DNA of 59,173 nt. Source: JAQUGA01 sp964521105 (GTDB lineage Bacteria; Bacteroidota; Bacteroidia; Bacteroidales; WCHB1-69). The notes below the pieces were generated by a model, which had not been told where the DNA came from, ran no database searches, and saw nothing but the letters and a program-made list of their open reading frames with translations. The stretch spans positions 1-59,173 of the forward strand of contig CAZFPO010000008.1 in the NCBI GenBank assembly GCA_964521105.1, written 5' to 3'. Shown here piece by piece: positions 26,379 through 34,602 of the stretch. The position numbers were made by a program, and so were the translations under genes. How positions within the stretch are numbered: the first letter of the stretch is position 1; each line of letters begins with the position of its first letter.

Positions 26379-27458
26379 ATGGATAATTTACTCGAAAAAC
26401 TTCAGTCCATCTATCACCGATGGATTGAAATTGGTGAAAAAATAACCGACCCCGAAATCATGTCGGACATGAAACAATACATCAAACTGAATAAAGATTA
26501 TAAAGATTTGATTCCAGTTGTCGATGCATATAAAGAATACAAAAACACCATTGATAATATTAAAAGCGCGAAAGATGTTTTACTGGTTGAAAAGGATGAT
26601 GAGTTTCGAGAAATGGCTAAAGCTGAATTGGATGAATTATCCATAAAAAAAGAAACCCTCGAAGAAGAAATTCGGATTTTACTGCTTCCCTCCGACCCTC
26701 AAGATTCAAAAAATGCTATTGTTGAAATTAGAGCTGGAACAGGTGGCGACGAAGCTTCCATTTTTGCAGGCGATTTGTTTAGAATGTATGTCCATTTTTG
26801 CGAAACTAAAAATTGGAAAATCGAAATTGCTAGCCAAACCGAAGGAACAATGGGCGGTTTTAAGGAAATAATAATGAATGTTTCGGGCGATAAAGCATAC
26901 GGAATTCTAAAATACGAATCAGGTGTTCATCGCGTACAACGTGTTCCTCAAACCGAAGCACAAGGTCGCGTTCACACTTCGGCTGCATCGGTTGTAGTTT
27001 TACCCGAAGCCGATGAATTTGATGTGGATATTAAAGCCAATGATATTCGCAAAGATACCTACTGCTCTTCTGGTCCTGGCGGACAATCGGTTAACACAAC
27101 CTATTCTGCGGTTCGTTTAACGCATATTCCAACGGGTATTGTTGTGGCTATTCAAGATGAAAAATCTCAAATCAAAAATCTCGAAAAAGCTATGAAGATT
27201 TTACGTTCTAGAATATTTGAAATCGAATATCAAAAATACTTGGATGTAATCACTTCTAAACGTAAAACGATGGTTTCAACTGGAGATCGTTCTGCAAAAA
27301 TCAGAACATATAATTATCCTCAAAATCGTGTTACCGATCACAGAATTAATTATACAATGTATAATCTTACTGGCTTTATGGATGGCGACATCGAAACTCT
27401 TATTGAAGCCTTACAGGTTGCCGAAAATGCCGAACGTATGAAAGAAGACATTGGTTAA
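26379..27458 (+). CDS. prfA: Peptide chain release factor 1
   Basis: A 359-residue class I release factor. The catalytic SSGPGGQSVN motif (about residues 230-238) promotes peptidyl-tRNA hydrolysis, and the surrounding HRVQRVPQTEAQGRVHTSA is characteristic of RF1/RF2. The C-terminal region SAKIRTYNYPQNRVTDHRI is typical of RF1. It reads UAA and UAG stop codons. The length is normal. A terminator and promoter motif just upstream make it a separate unit. The restriction-modification island begins 87 bp downstream. Confidence 0.96.
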   Translation: MDNLLEKLQSIYHRWIEIGEKITDPEIMSDMKQYIKLNKDYKDLIPVVDAYKEYKNTIDNIKSAKDVLLVEKDDEFREMAKAELDELSIKKETLEEEIRILLLPSDPQDSKNAIVEIRAGTGGDEASIFAGDLFRMYVHFCETKNWKIEIASQTEGTMGGFKEIIMNVSGDKAYGILKYESGVHRVQRVPQTEAQGRVHTSAASVVVLPEADEFDVDIKANDIRKDTYCSSGPGGQSVNTTYSAVRLTHIPTGIVVAIQDEKSQIKNLEKAMKILRSRIFEIEYQKYLDVITSKRKTMVSTGDRSAKIRTYNYPQNRVTDHRINYTMYNLTGFMDGDIETLIEALQVAENAERMKEDIG

Positions 27459-27523
27459 ACGCCTTATTTTTAATATTTCTAAATTATTGAAAAATATCTA
27501 TTTTTAATGTTTCTCTTTAAGAA

Positions 27524-27567
27524 TTTGACTACATTTGACAAAAAATGTCAACACTTATTATGTCAAC
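27524..27567 (+). promoter_or_regulatory. Promoter with repeated TTGAC/GTCAA half-sites (candidate controller operator)
   Basis: The -7 motif TACATTTG lies at 27530-27537. Four copies of a half-site overlap it and the start: TTTGAC at 27524, TTTGACA at 27534, TGTCAA at 27546 and TGTCAAC at 27561. The middle two form an inverted repeat with a 5-bp spacer (27535-27551). This is the sort of site an autoregulating controller protein of a restriction-modification system would use, binding over its own promoter. No footprint data are implied. Confidence 0.5.
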
Positions 27568-27856
27568 AGTCGGAATCAAATTAAGGGAACTTAGAGAAAA
27601 ATCGGGACTTTCACTCCGAAAAGCAGCAGTACAAGTAGATATTGATGTTGCGATTTTGAGCAAAATGGAAAGAGGGGAACGAAAATTCACGAAAGAATTA
27701 ATTATTAAACTTTCTGAGTTATACAATTTTAATCCTGAAAACTTAATAATAGATTTTCTTAGCGAAAAAGTTGTTTACGACTTGAAAGACGAAGAATTTG
27801 GATTGAAGGCATTAAAAGTGGCTGAACAAAAAATCAAGTACAACAAAGCAAATTAG
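27560..27856 (+). CDS. XRE-family HTH regulator, controller-like
   Basis: A 98-residue protein from ATG 27560, with a helix-turn-helix domain over about residues 5-65 (GIKLRELREKSGLSLRKAAV, then DIDVAILSKMERGERKFTKE). Its size and position 6 bp before a restriction-modification gene suggest a C protein that delays nuclease expression after entry into a new host. An upstream in-frame ATG at 27545 would add five residues. The -7 motif predicts transcription from about 27543, so 27560 is preferred. Repeated half-sites around its promoter suggest autoregulation. Confidence 0.82.
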   Translation: MSTVGIKLRELREKSGLSLRKAAVQVDIDVAILSKMERGERKFTKELIIKLSELYNFNPENLIIDFLSEKVVYDLKDEEFGLKALKVAEQKIKYNKAN

Positions 27857-27862
27857 ACAATT

Positions 27863-30800
27863 ATGGATATAAAGAATTTCATTGAAAAGCTCGGATTTAC
27901 TGGTAATCTTTTTACTTATAGTAAAGAGTATAAACTTCATAATTATACAATCCGTATTGACCTGCAAAAAGGGAAAATATATTACAGAAAAGATGAAAAG
28001 ACCACAGTAGAAAGGCAGGAAGACGGACAAATTCAATTAGGCGACCATACAACCTCAAATTTTTCAGCACCTGAAAGCCTTGTTGTACTTGAATGTGTAA
28101 ACAGAATATTGGAAAAAGGATATGCTCCAAATGATATTCACCTTGAAAGAAAATGGAAAGTTGGACACGGTGCAAGTGGCGGAAAAGCAGACATTAATAT
28201 TTACAATAAAAGTGATGGTAAAACACTTTTGATTATTGAATGTAAAACTTGGGGTGAAGAATTTGAAAAAGAAAAAAGCAAGATGGAAGAACACGGTGGA
28301 CAGTTGTTCACCTATCTGAATCAGGATAAAAACGCTCAATTCCTTGTTTTATATGCTTCAAAACTTGAAAACGATGAGTTTATTTATGACAATTTAATAG
28401 TTCAAGTAAAAGACAGAAAAGAAGATTTAGAAAAGTCGTTAAAACAAATTGAAGAAGAAAATATTAAGCTCTATCGTGATGCAAATAATAAATCGGAATT
28501 ATTTGAGGTTTGGAAAGAGTCTTTTAATAAATATTTCCATTTTAACGGTATTTTTGATGATGATGCGAACGCATATTCTTTAGAACTAAAAGCTCTCAAA
28601 AAGAAAAATTTAAAAAAACTTGATGATGCCAAAGGTTTGTTCAACAAGTTTGCAGAAATATTAAGGCACAACAATATTTCAGACAATGCAAATGCGTTCA
28701 ATCGTGTTCTTTCCTTGTTTTTGTGCAAAATCGTTGACGAAGAAAAAAAGGACGAAGATGTTTTAGATTTTCAGGTAAAGGAAGATGAAGAATACGAACA
28801 CATAATCGACCGTCTGCAAGCCTTGTATCAGAAAGGAATGGCAAAATTAAATGAAGAAATAATATACTATTCTGAAGAAGAAATTCGTGATATTATTAAA
28901 CTTTATCCGGTTTTAACCCCAATTGAAAAAGTCGAGGAAATATTTAGGGAATTAAAGTACTATACAAATAATGAGTTTGCTTTTAAGGAAGTTCATAATA
29001 AAAAGTTATTCCAGCAAAATGCCCGTGTTTTGGTTGAAGTAATAAAACTTATTCAAAATTATCAGTTCCGTTTTACAAGCAAACAACAAGTGCTGGGCGA
29101 TTTCTTTGAATTAATGGTTAACCATGGTGTAAAACAATCGGAAGGGCAATTTTTTACTCCAATTCCAATTGTAAGGTATATTATTTTATCACTTGGTTTT
29201 GAAAATATTATCAATAAAAAATTGGAAAAAGAAGATACCGGGTTTTTACCTAAAATTCTCGATTATGCTTGTGGAGCAGGGCACTTTTTAACCGAAAGTA
29301 TTGAAGAATTGCAACAGATTTTAAAAGGTATAGATGAAGCAAATCTCAATCTTGAGTTAAGCAAAAAAGTTGAAGAATACAGAGAAGGAACAGAATGGGC
29401 TGCCGATTATATTTTTGGAATTGAAAAAGATTATCGCCTTGCCCGCACTTCTCAAATTGCTTGCTATATAAATGGAGACGGTGACGCAAATATCATTTTT
29501 GGCGATGGTTTGGAAGAACATGACAGATTGAATTTAGATAAAAAGAAATTTGATGTAGTTATTGCCAATCCGCCATATTCGGTTGAAGCATTTAGAAATT
29601 ATTTAAATGTGGGTAGAGCTCATTTCGACCTATTCGAATCGTTAACCGAAAGAAGTAAAGAAATAGAGGTTTTATTTATCGAACGTACAAAACAAGTATT
29701 AACCGACGGAGGCATTGCCGGAATTATTCTTCCTTCTTCTATTTTAAGTAATACAGGTCTATATACAAAAGCTAGAGAAATTATTCTGAAACATTTTGAA
29801 ATTACAGGAATAACTGAACTTGGAAGTAAAACATTTATTGCTACCGGAACAACTACGGTTATTTTATTTTTAAAACGCAGATGTGACGATTTTTTAAAAG
29901 ATCGAAAATATATTTCCGATGATTTATTTAACAATGTGAAATACGCAATAAACCAAAGGTATATCGATGCTGATAGATTTTTAGAAATGTTTGTAAAACA
30001 TCGTGGGTTTGATTTAGACGATTATAAGCGTTTCTTAATTGTGGAGATAAATGATAATTTATCAAAAACAGAAATGTTTAAAGACTACCGAAATGCATTT
30101 GACAATAGCACCGAAATAAAGCAACTGCTAACAAAAACCTTTTATAAAAACTTCTCCAAAGCAGAAAAAGAAAAAGAGCTATCCAAGCGATTCTACGAAT
30201 ATTGTAAAGACAAAGAAAAAGAAAAGTTTCTTTATTTTATGCTGTGCTTAGGCGATGGACATAAAAACCCATTAACTATTGATAAGTACTACACACATCA
30301 AAAAACTATTGTTGTTAAAACAGGCAAAGAAATTGATGAACAAAAACAATATTTGGGGTACGAATTTGTTGGACGCAAGGGTTACGAAGGCATAAAAATT
30401 GACCAATATGGCGGAAAAATGTTTGATGAAACCAATTACGATAATCCCGAAAAAGCCAATTCGTATATGCGTAATGCTTTTAAAGGGAATTCAATAACAA
30501 AAATTCACGAAACTCAACAAAAGAACATTAATGTCTTTAGATTGGTTGATTTGATAGATTTTAATAGGGTGGAGTTTGAAAAAGTGATTAGAACAGAGTC
30601 TGAAAATAAATTAGTTGTTGTTTCAAAATGGGAAATCAAAAGAATTGAAAATTGTTTAGCTGAGATAATAGGTGCAAAAACAAAGATAGAACAAAATGAA
30701 TTTGAGTTTTCAGGAAAAATTCCGGTTGTATCACAAGAATCAAATAAACTAATTTCTGGCTACACAAATAAAAATGTTGAACCAATAACCGATTTACCTT

Positions 30801-31627
30801 TAATTATTTTTGGTGACCATACTTGCAACTTCAAATATGTAAACTTTAATTTTGTTCGAGGTGCAGACGGAGTTGTTCTGCTTAAACCTAATAGTGATTT
30901 TGTTCCAAAATACTTTTATTATTTTATCCAGACGCAAAAGATTGAAGATGCTCATAAATACTCAAGACATTTTAAATATTTAAAAGAAAATTATATCCCT
31001 GTTCCTCCCAAAGATATTCAGCAAAAAATCGTTTCCGAAATCGAGAAGATTGAAAAGAAGGAGAATGAAAATGTTCAGAAAATTGAAAAGTTAGAAAAGG
31101 AAATTTCGGAGATAGTTATATCCACGAATAAAGAGTTAAAAGGTAAATTTATTGATTTTGCAAGTTTAGAATATGGTGCAAGTTTGCCAGAAAAAAATCG
31201 AATCAAAGGTGAGTTTCCAGTAATGGGAAGTAATGGAATTGTTGGTTACCACACAGATTTTTTAATAAAAGGACCAGCAATAATAATTGGTAGAAAAGGT
31301 TCAGCTGGAAAAATTGTTTATCAAGAAAAATCCTGTTTCCCTATTGATACTGCATTTTATGTGAAATTAAAAAATGATAATATTCCGATAAAATATTTCT
31401 ACTATTTTATTAAAACATTAAATTTAGAAAAACTTGGTGCAGGAGTTGGTGTGCCGGGTTTAAATAGAAATGAAGTACATAATCTTGAAATTGGTTTACC
31501 TACTTTTGAAGAACAGAAAAAACTTGTTGCAATCATTGATAAAAAAGAAAAAGAAATTGATAAATTGAAACTGGCATTATCGACAATTGAAGCTGAAAAA
31601 GAAGAGGTGTTGAAAAAATATTTGTAA
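27863..31627 (+). CDS. Single-polypeptide restriction-modification enzyme (R-M-S, AloI-like plan)
   Basis: A 1254-residue protein combining three activities. Nuclease: an HsdR-N-like PD-(D/E)xK domain (about 60-185) with Asp110 in GGKADINIY, Glu126-x-Lys128 in IIECKTW and a QLFTY motif near 147. Methylase: HsdM-type N6-adenine domain (about 375-680) with LDYACGAGHF (motif I) and ANPPYS (motif IV, 568-573). Specificity: two HsdS-like target-recognition domains (about 920-1050 and 1096-1215), each followed by a coiled coil. There is no DEAD-box translocase, so this is not classical type I. The plan matches type IIB/IIG enzymes such as AloI. Target site cannot be read. It should methylate and cut with one protein. 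Confidence 0.9.
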   Translation: MDIKNFIEKLGFTGNLFTYSKEYKLHNYTIRIDLQKGKIYYRKDEKTTVERQEDGQIQLGDHTTSNFSAPESLVVLECVNRILEKGYAPNDIHLERKWKVGHGASGGKADINIYNKSDGKTLLIIECKTWGEEFEKEKSKMEEHGGQLFTYLNQDKNAQFLVLYASKLENDEFIYDNLIVQVKDRKEDLEKSLKQIEEENIKLYRDANNKSELFEVWKESFNKYFHFNGIFDDDANAYSLELKALKKKNLKKLDDAKGLFNKFAEILRHNNISDNANAFNRVLSLFLCKIVDEEKKDEDVLDFQVKEDEEYEHIIDRLQALYQKGMAKLNEEIIYYSEEEIRDIIKLYPVLTPIEKVEEIFRELKYYTNNEFAFKEVHNKKLFQQNARVLVEVIKLIQNYQFRFTSKQQVLGDFFELMVNHGVKQSEGQFFTPIPIVRYIILSLGFENIINKKLEKEDTGFLPKILDYACGAGHFLTESIEELQQILKGIDEANLNLELSKKVEEYREGTEWAADYIFGIEKDYRLARTSQIACYINGDGDANIIFGDGLEEHDRLNLDKKKFDVVIANPPYSVEAFRNYLNVGRAHFDLFESLTERSKEIEVLFIERTKQVLTDGGIAGIILPSSILSNTGLYTKAREIILKHFEITGITELGSKTFIATGTTTVILFLKRRCDDFLKDRKYISDDLFNNVKYAINQRYIDADRFLEMFVKHRGFDLDDYKRFLIVEINDNLSKTEMFKDYRNAFDNSTEIKQLLTKTFYKNFSKAEKEKELSKRFYEYCKDKEKEKFLYFMLCLGDGHKNPLTIDKYYTHQKTIVVKTGKEIDEQKQYLGYEFVGRKGYEGIKIDQYGGKMFDETNYDNPEKANSYMRNAFKGNSITKIHETQQKNINVFRLVDLIDFNRVEFEKVIRTESENKLVVVSKWEIKRIENCLAEIIGAKTKIEQNEFEFSGKIPVVSQESNKLISGYTNKNVEPITDLPLIIFGDHTCNFKYVNFNFVRGADGVVLLKPNSDFVPKYFYYFIQTQKIEDAHKYSRHFKYLKENYIPVPPKDIQQKIVSEIEKIEKKENENVQKIEKLEKEISEIVISTNKELKGKFIDFASLEYGASLPEKNRIKGEFPVMGSNGIVGYHTDFLIKGPAIIIGRKGSAGKIVYQEKSCFPIDTAFYVKLKNDNIPIKYFYYFIKTLNLEKLGAGVGVPGLNRNEVHNLEIGLPTFEEQKKLVAIIDKKEKEIDKLKLALSTIEAEKEEVLKKYL

Positions 31628-31732
31628 GAAAAGTAACTCATTTTTTAGATATAAATAAGATGGTAACATATCAATTGGCTTTATCAAATCAGTCCTTTTA
31701 AAACAATATAAACTGAAGCGAAGAAATTTAAT

Positions 31733-32080
31733 ATGGGAATGTTTGATTATTTAAAAATTAATACAAACCTATTGCCTTTGTCCGAAAGCGAAAAAAAGGC
31801 AATCGGAGATAATGTAATATGGCAAACAAAAGACTTAGATAAAGCCTTGTCAACAGCCGAAATTACAGATGATGGCAAACTTCGTTATTTGGAAATTGAG
31901 TACGTAAAAGATGATACATCTTTTTTGAAAGGAAGAGAAATGGGATGGATTGAAATTGAAATGCATGGTTTTGTAAACTTTTATGGCAAAGTAAACGACA
32001 CATTTTATGAATTTGAAGCCAAATTTACCGATGGTAATTTAGTAGGTATTACTCGTTTAAGCAATCAAAATTCATATTAA
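31733..32080 (+). CDS. Hypothetical protein, 115 residues
   Basis: A small soluble acidic protein beginning MGMFDYLKINTNLLPLSESE, with no signal peptide or membrane segment. Proteins beginning MGMFDY/MGMFD are often seen in accessory regions, but I do not recognise a family with known activity. It follows the restriction-modification gene by 105 bp and precedes a radical SAM gene by 16 bp. It may be cargo of the island or an unrelated insertion. Predicted content is mainly beta (EIEMHGFVNFYGKVNDTFYEFEAKF). Confidence 0.65.
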   Translation: MGMFDYLKINTNLLPLSESEKKAIGDNVIWQTKDLDKALSTAEITDDGKLRYLEIEYVKDDTSFLKGREMGWIEIEMHGFVNFYGKVNDTFYEFEAKFTDGNLVGITRLSNQNSY

Positions 32081-32096
32081 ATAACACATCCTCACG

Positions 32097-33104
32097 GTGA
32101 AAAAACACATTACCATTCCTATTTTTATTCCGGGCTACGGATGCTCAAACGATTGCGTGTTTTGTAACCAAAAATCGATTACTGGGGTATCTAAAAACCC
32201 AAGTTCAGATGAAGTTTGTGAAATCATCAAAACCTGGCTTTCTTCGATAAATATTGCTGAAACTGAAGTTGAAATTGCTTTTTTCGGTGGTAATTTTTTA
32301 GGACTTTCAACTAAAATACAACGTGAATATTTATCAATAGCTGAAAAATTTGTAAAACAAGGAAAAATTTCGTCTATCCGTTTTTCCTCTCGTCCGGATA
32401 CAATAACCGAAAATTCATTAAATGCAATTTCCGACTTTTCGGTAAAAACCATCGAAATTGGAGTGCAATCAATGGACGATGAGGTTCTTTGCCTTTCGGG
32501 TCGCGGACATACCTCAAAAGACTCCGAAAAGGCTGCTAAACTCATTTTAAAATTTGGATACACTCTTGGTATGCAAATGATGGTTGGATTACCCGGCGAT
32601 AATCCCCAAAAATCACTCAATACAGCTCTTGCGATTATCAAAGCCGGCGCATCACAATCCCGAATTTATCCAGTTTTGGTGATTAAAAATACTGCTTTAG
32701 AAACACTTTATCATCAAAATAAATATTCCCCTTTAAGTATCAACGATGCGGTAAAACAAGTGGCTCCTTTGGTCGATTTATTTAAAAAAAATCAAGTAAA
32801 AATTTTAAAAGTTGGCTTACATCCGTCCGAAGCTTATGCCGAAGGTAAGGATTTAATTGCCGGACCGTATCATCCTTCGTTTCACGAATTGGTTTTATCC
32901 GAAATTTGGAAACAACGGTTGGAAAAAGAACTTATACCAAACTCTTTACATGAATTTGAAATTAGAGTAAATTCAAAAGAGATTAATCATGCCATTGGTT
33001 ATAATGGATCAAATAGAAATTGGATTAAAATGCAATTCAAAAAAGTTGTTTTTACAAGCGATAACAACATTCCTATAGAGCAATTTATCATAAAACCAAT
33101 TTGA
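32097..33104 (+). CDS. Radical SAM protein, Elp3-like
   Basis: A 335-residue radical SAM enzyme. The cluster motif is CSNDCVFC (Cys16, Cys20, Cys23) after IPIFIPGYG, and later motifs are FFGGNFLGL, EIGVQSMDDEVL and MQMMVGLPGD, as in the Elp3/MiaB/NifB-type SAM fold. The C-terminus lacks an acetyltransferase domain, so it is not full Elp3. It starts with GTG at 32097; no ATG precedes the cluster motif. The next gene begins 4 bp after its stop. The substrate is unknown; a protein- or RNA-modifying role is possible. Confidence 0.85.
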   Translation: MKKHITIPIFIPGYGCSNDCVFCNQKSITGVSKNPSSDEVCEIIKTWLSSINIAETEVEIAFFGGNFLGLSTKIQREYLSIAEKFVKQGKISSIRFSSRPDTITENSLNAISDFSVKTIEIGVQSMDDEVLCLSGRGHTSKDSEKAAKLILKFGYTLGMQMMVGLPGDNPQKSLNTALAIIKAGASQSRIYPVLVIKNTALETLYHQNKYSPLSINDAVKQVAPLVDLFKKNQVKILKVGLHPSEAYAEGKDLIAGPYHPSFHELVLSEIWKQRLEKELIPNSLHEFEIRVNSKEINHAIGYNGSNRNWIKMQFKKVVFTSDNNIPIEQFIIKPI

Positions 33105-33108
33105 TATA

Positions 33109-33804
33109 ATGTCTGCTATTATCTGTGATTATCGATTGCCAGAACGCATGAAATTACAACTTTCTAACTATTACGAAGTGGTTTTATTTTCGGCAAAAGG
33201 ATTGGTTGAAAGTTCTTTAGATGGTCATCCCGATATTTTTATATCTAAATTACCTGAACAATACATTATTGCACCAAACACTCCGAAACAAATTATTGAA
33301 CTCTTTATCTCGAGTAATACAAAATGGATTTTGGGTAAAAAAACGGTTGGTTTTTCCTATCCCGACATTGCTTCCTACAACATATCCATAAGCGAAAATT
33401 ATCTTTTATGCAATTTGAAAATTTGTGAAAAATCGATTTTAGAACAATTAACCAATCAAAAAATAATAAATGTAAAGCAAGGCTTTTGTCGGTGTAGCAC
33501 TTTGGCTTTGAAAAATGATATCTTTATTACTTCCGATTCCGGAATTTATAAAACTCTACAAAAAAATAATGTCAAAAGTTATTTTTTTTCACCTGATTCC
33601 ATTCGTCTTGATGGATATAAAAATGGTTTATTGGGAGGCTGTTTGGGAATTGATGAAGATAAAAACCGCATTATACTTGCCGGGAATTTAGATTATTTTG
33701 GAAAAGGAAATCTTCTAAAATCTCTCTTTCAGGAATTGGATTATCAAATTTTGGAATTAGAGGATTGTCAGCTAATGGATGTTGGAGGATTTTTTGTGTT
33801 ATGA
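33109..33804 (+). CDS. DUF6873-like (GME-fold) protein
   Basis: A 231-residue soluble protein, probably of the DUF6873 family, related to the arginine deiminase/amidinotransferase (GME) fold. Features consistent with this are the His/Cys and Gly-rich stretches GFCRCSTLALKNDIFITSD, YKNGLLGGCLG and the conserved end QLMDVGGFFVL. It follows the radical SAM gene with a 4-bp gap, and the two probably act together. I assign the family from memory of sequence pattern only; catalytic residues are not certain. Confidence 0.6.
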   Translation: MSAIICDYRLPERMKLQLSNYYEVVLFSAKGLVESSLDGHPDIFISKLPEQYIIAPNTPKQIIELFISSNTKWILGKKTVGFSYPDIASYNISISENYLLCNLKICEKSILEQLTNQKIINVKQGFCRCSTLALKNDIFITSDSGIYKTLQKNNVKSYFFSPDSIRLDGYKNGLLGGCLGIDEDKNRIILAGNLDYFGKGNLLKSLFQELDYQILELEDCQLMDVGGFFVL

Positions 33805-33840
33805 GACTGTTGTACGAAGTCTCCGACTTCGTACAACGTC
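33805..33840. repeat. Long hairpin between convergent genes
   Basis: GTTGTACGAAGTC (33809-33821) pairs perfectly with GACTTCGTACAAC (33825-33837) around a 3-nt loop, extended by GAC/GTC with one bulge. It separates two convergent genes. No T-run follows on either strand. Its arms closely match the terminator at 26313-26342 (GTTGT-C/A-CGAAGT core), so it may be a member of a small palindromic repeat family used as a terminator. Confidence 0.6.
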
Positions 33841-33843
33841 TAA

Positions 33844-34578
33844 TTAAAAAAATCCAATCTCCACTCCAACTATCAAGCGAGAAGGTTCAACCGATATGGT
33901 AGACGTGTGAAATTTTGAATTAAAAATATCCGACATTCGGTAAGTTCCATATATTACCCATCGATTTATACCCAATCGAGCCGATAGACCCCAATGAAAA
34001 TCGGTTGTATAGTTTAAATCGCTTAACATTGTTTTTGACTTCGATGCTCCATTAACAGGTGTAGTATGTTCATCCCAAAAGATATGTTGTGGCGAATAAA
34101 GCCAATTTGCCCAAGCACCTAAATCTAAAAATTTACCAACTTGATTTCCTCTTTTTCCAAAATTGAAACGATTATAATATTCCAAACCAAGTGTTTGATA
34201 ATTAAATACTTCTTTTTTATGAACTAAGGTATCCGGAAAAAAGTTTTTTGAGTTTTGTTTTATTAAATTTCTATTTCCCGAAACTGATAAATCCAAGCCC
34301 CAAGCATAGAAATTACAAAAACGCAATTTGTATCGTAAGCCAAATTTTACTTGATTTGAAAGACCCGGTGTAATTTCAAATGCTCTTCCTTCGGGTTGGC
34401 TTACTACACTACCTAAACCTAAATAAAAATGCATATAATTTGTTCTGTTTTTGCCCCATTTTTCAACTTTATAAAGTTCCGATGGCTTTTCGTTGACTAA
34501 AACGGTTTGACTTTTTATAAACGATTGGTTAATAATTAATAACAGAACAATGATGGCGATTGATTTGAAATTTTTCAT
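33844..34578 (-). CDS. Predicted outer-membrane beta-barrel protein
   Basis: A 244-residue protein with a signal peptide (about 1-23, ending KSQ), then alternating amphipathic strands (YMHFYLGLGSV, VKFGLRYKLRF, YAWGLDLSVSG and others). It ends VGVEIGFF with a terminal Phe, the usual C-terminal signature of outer-membrane barrels. About eight strands could fit. No family I can name. It follows the S8 peptidase gene by 24 bp and may share its transcript. Confidence 0.72.
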   Translation of the reverse strand: MKNFKSIAIIVLLLIINQSFIKSQTVLVNEKPSELYKVEKWGKNRTNYMHFYLGLGSVVSQPEGRAFEITPGLSNQVKFGLRYKLRFCNFYAWGLDLSVSGNRNLIKQNSKNFFPDTLVHKKEVFNYQTLGLEYYNRFNFGKRGNQVGKFLDLGAWANWLYSPQHIFWDEHTTPVNGASKSKTMLSDLNYTTDFHWGLSARLGINRWVIYGTYRMSDIFNSKFHTSTISVEPSRLIVGVEIGFF

Positions 34579-34602
34579 TATATGTTTATTTAGTGATTAA
34601 AA

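Noticed and set aside
27863..31627. Classical type I restriction system
   Set aside because: No DEAD-box translocase domain exists and R, M and S parts are in one chain, so a type IIB/IIG-like enzyme fits better.
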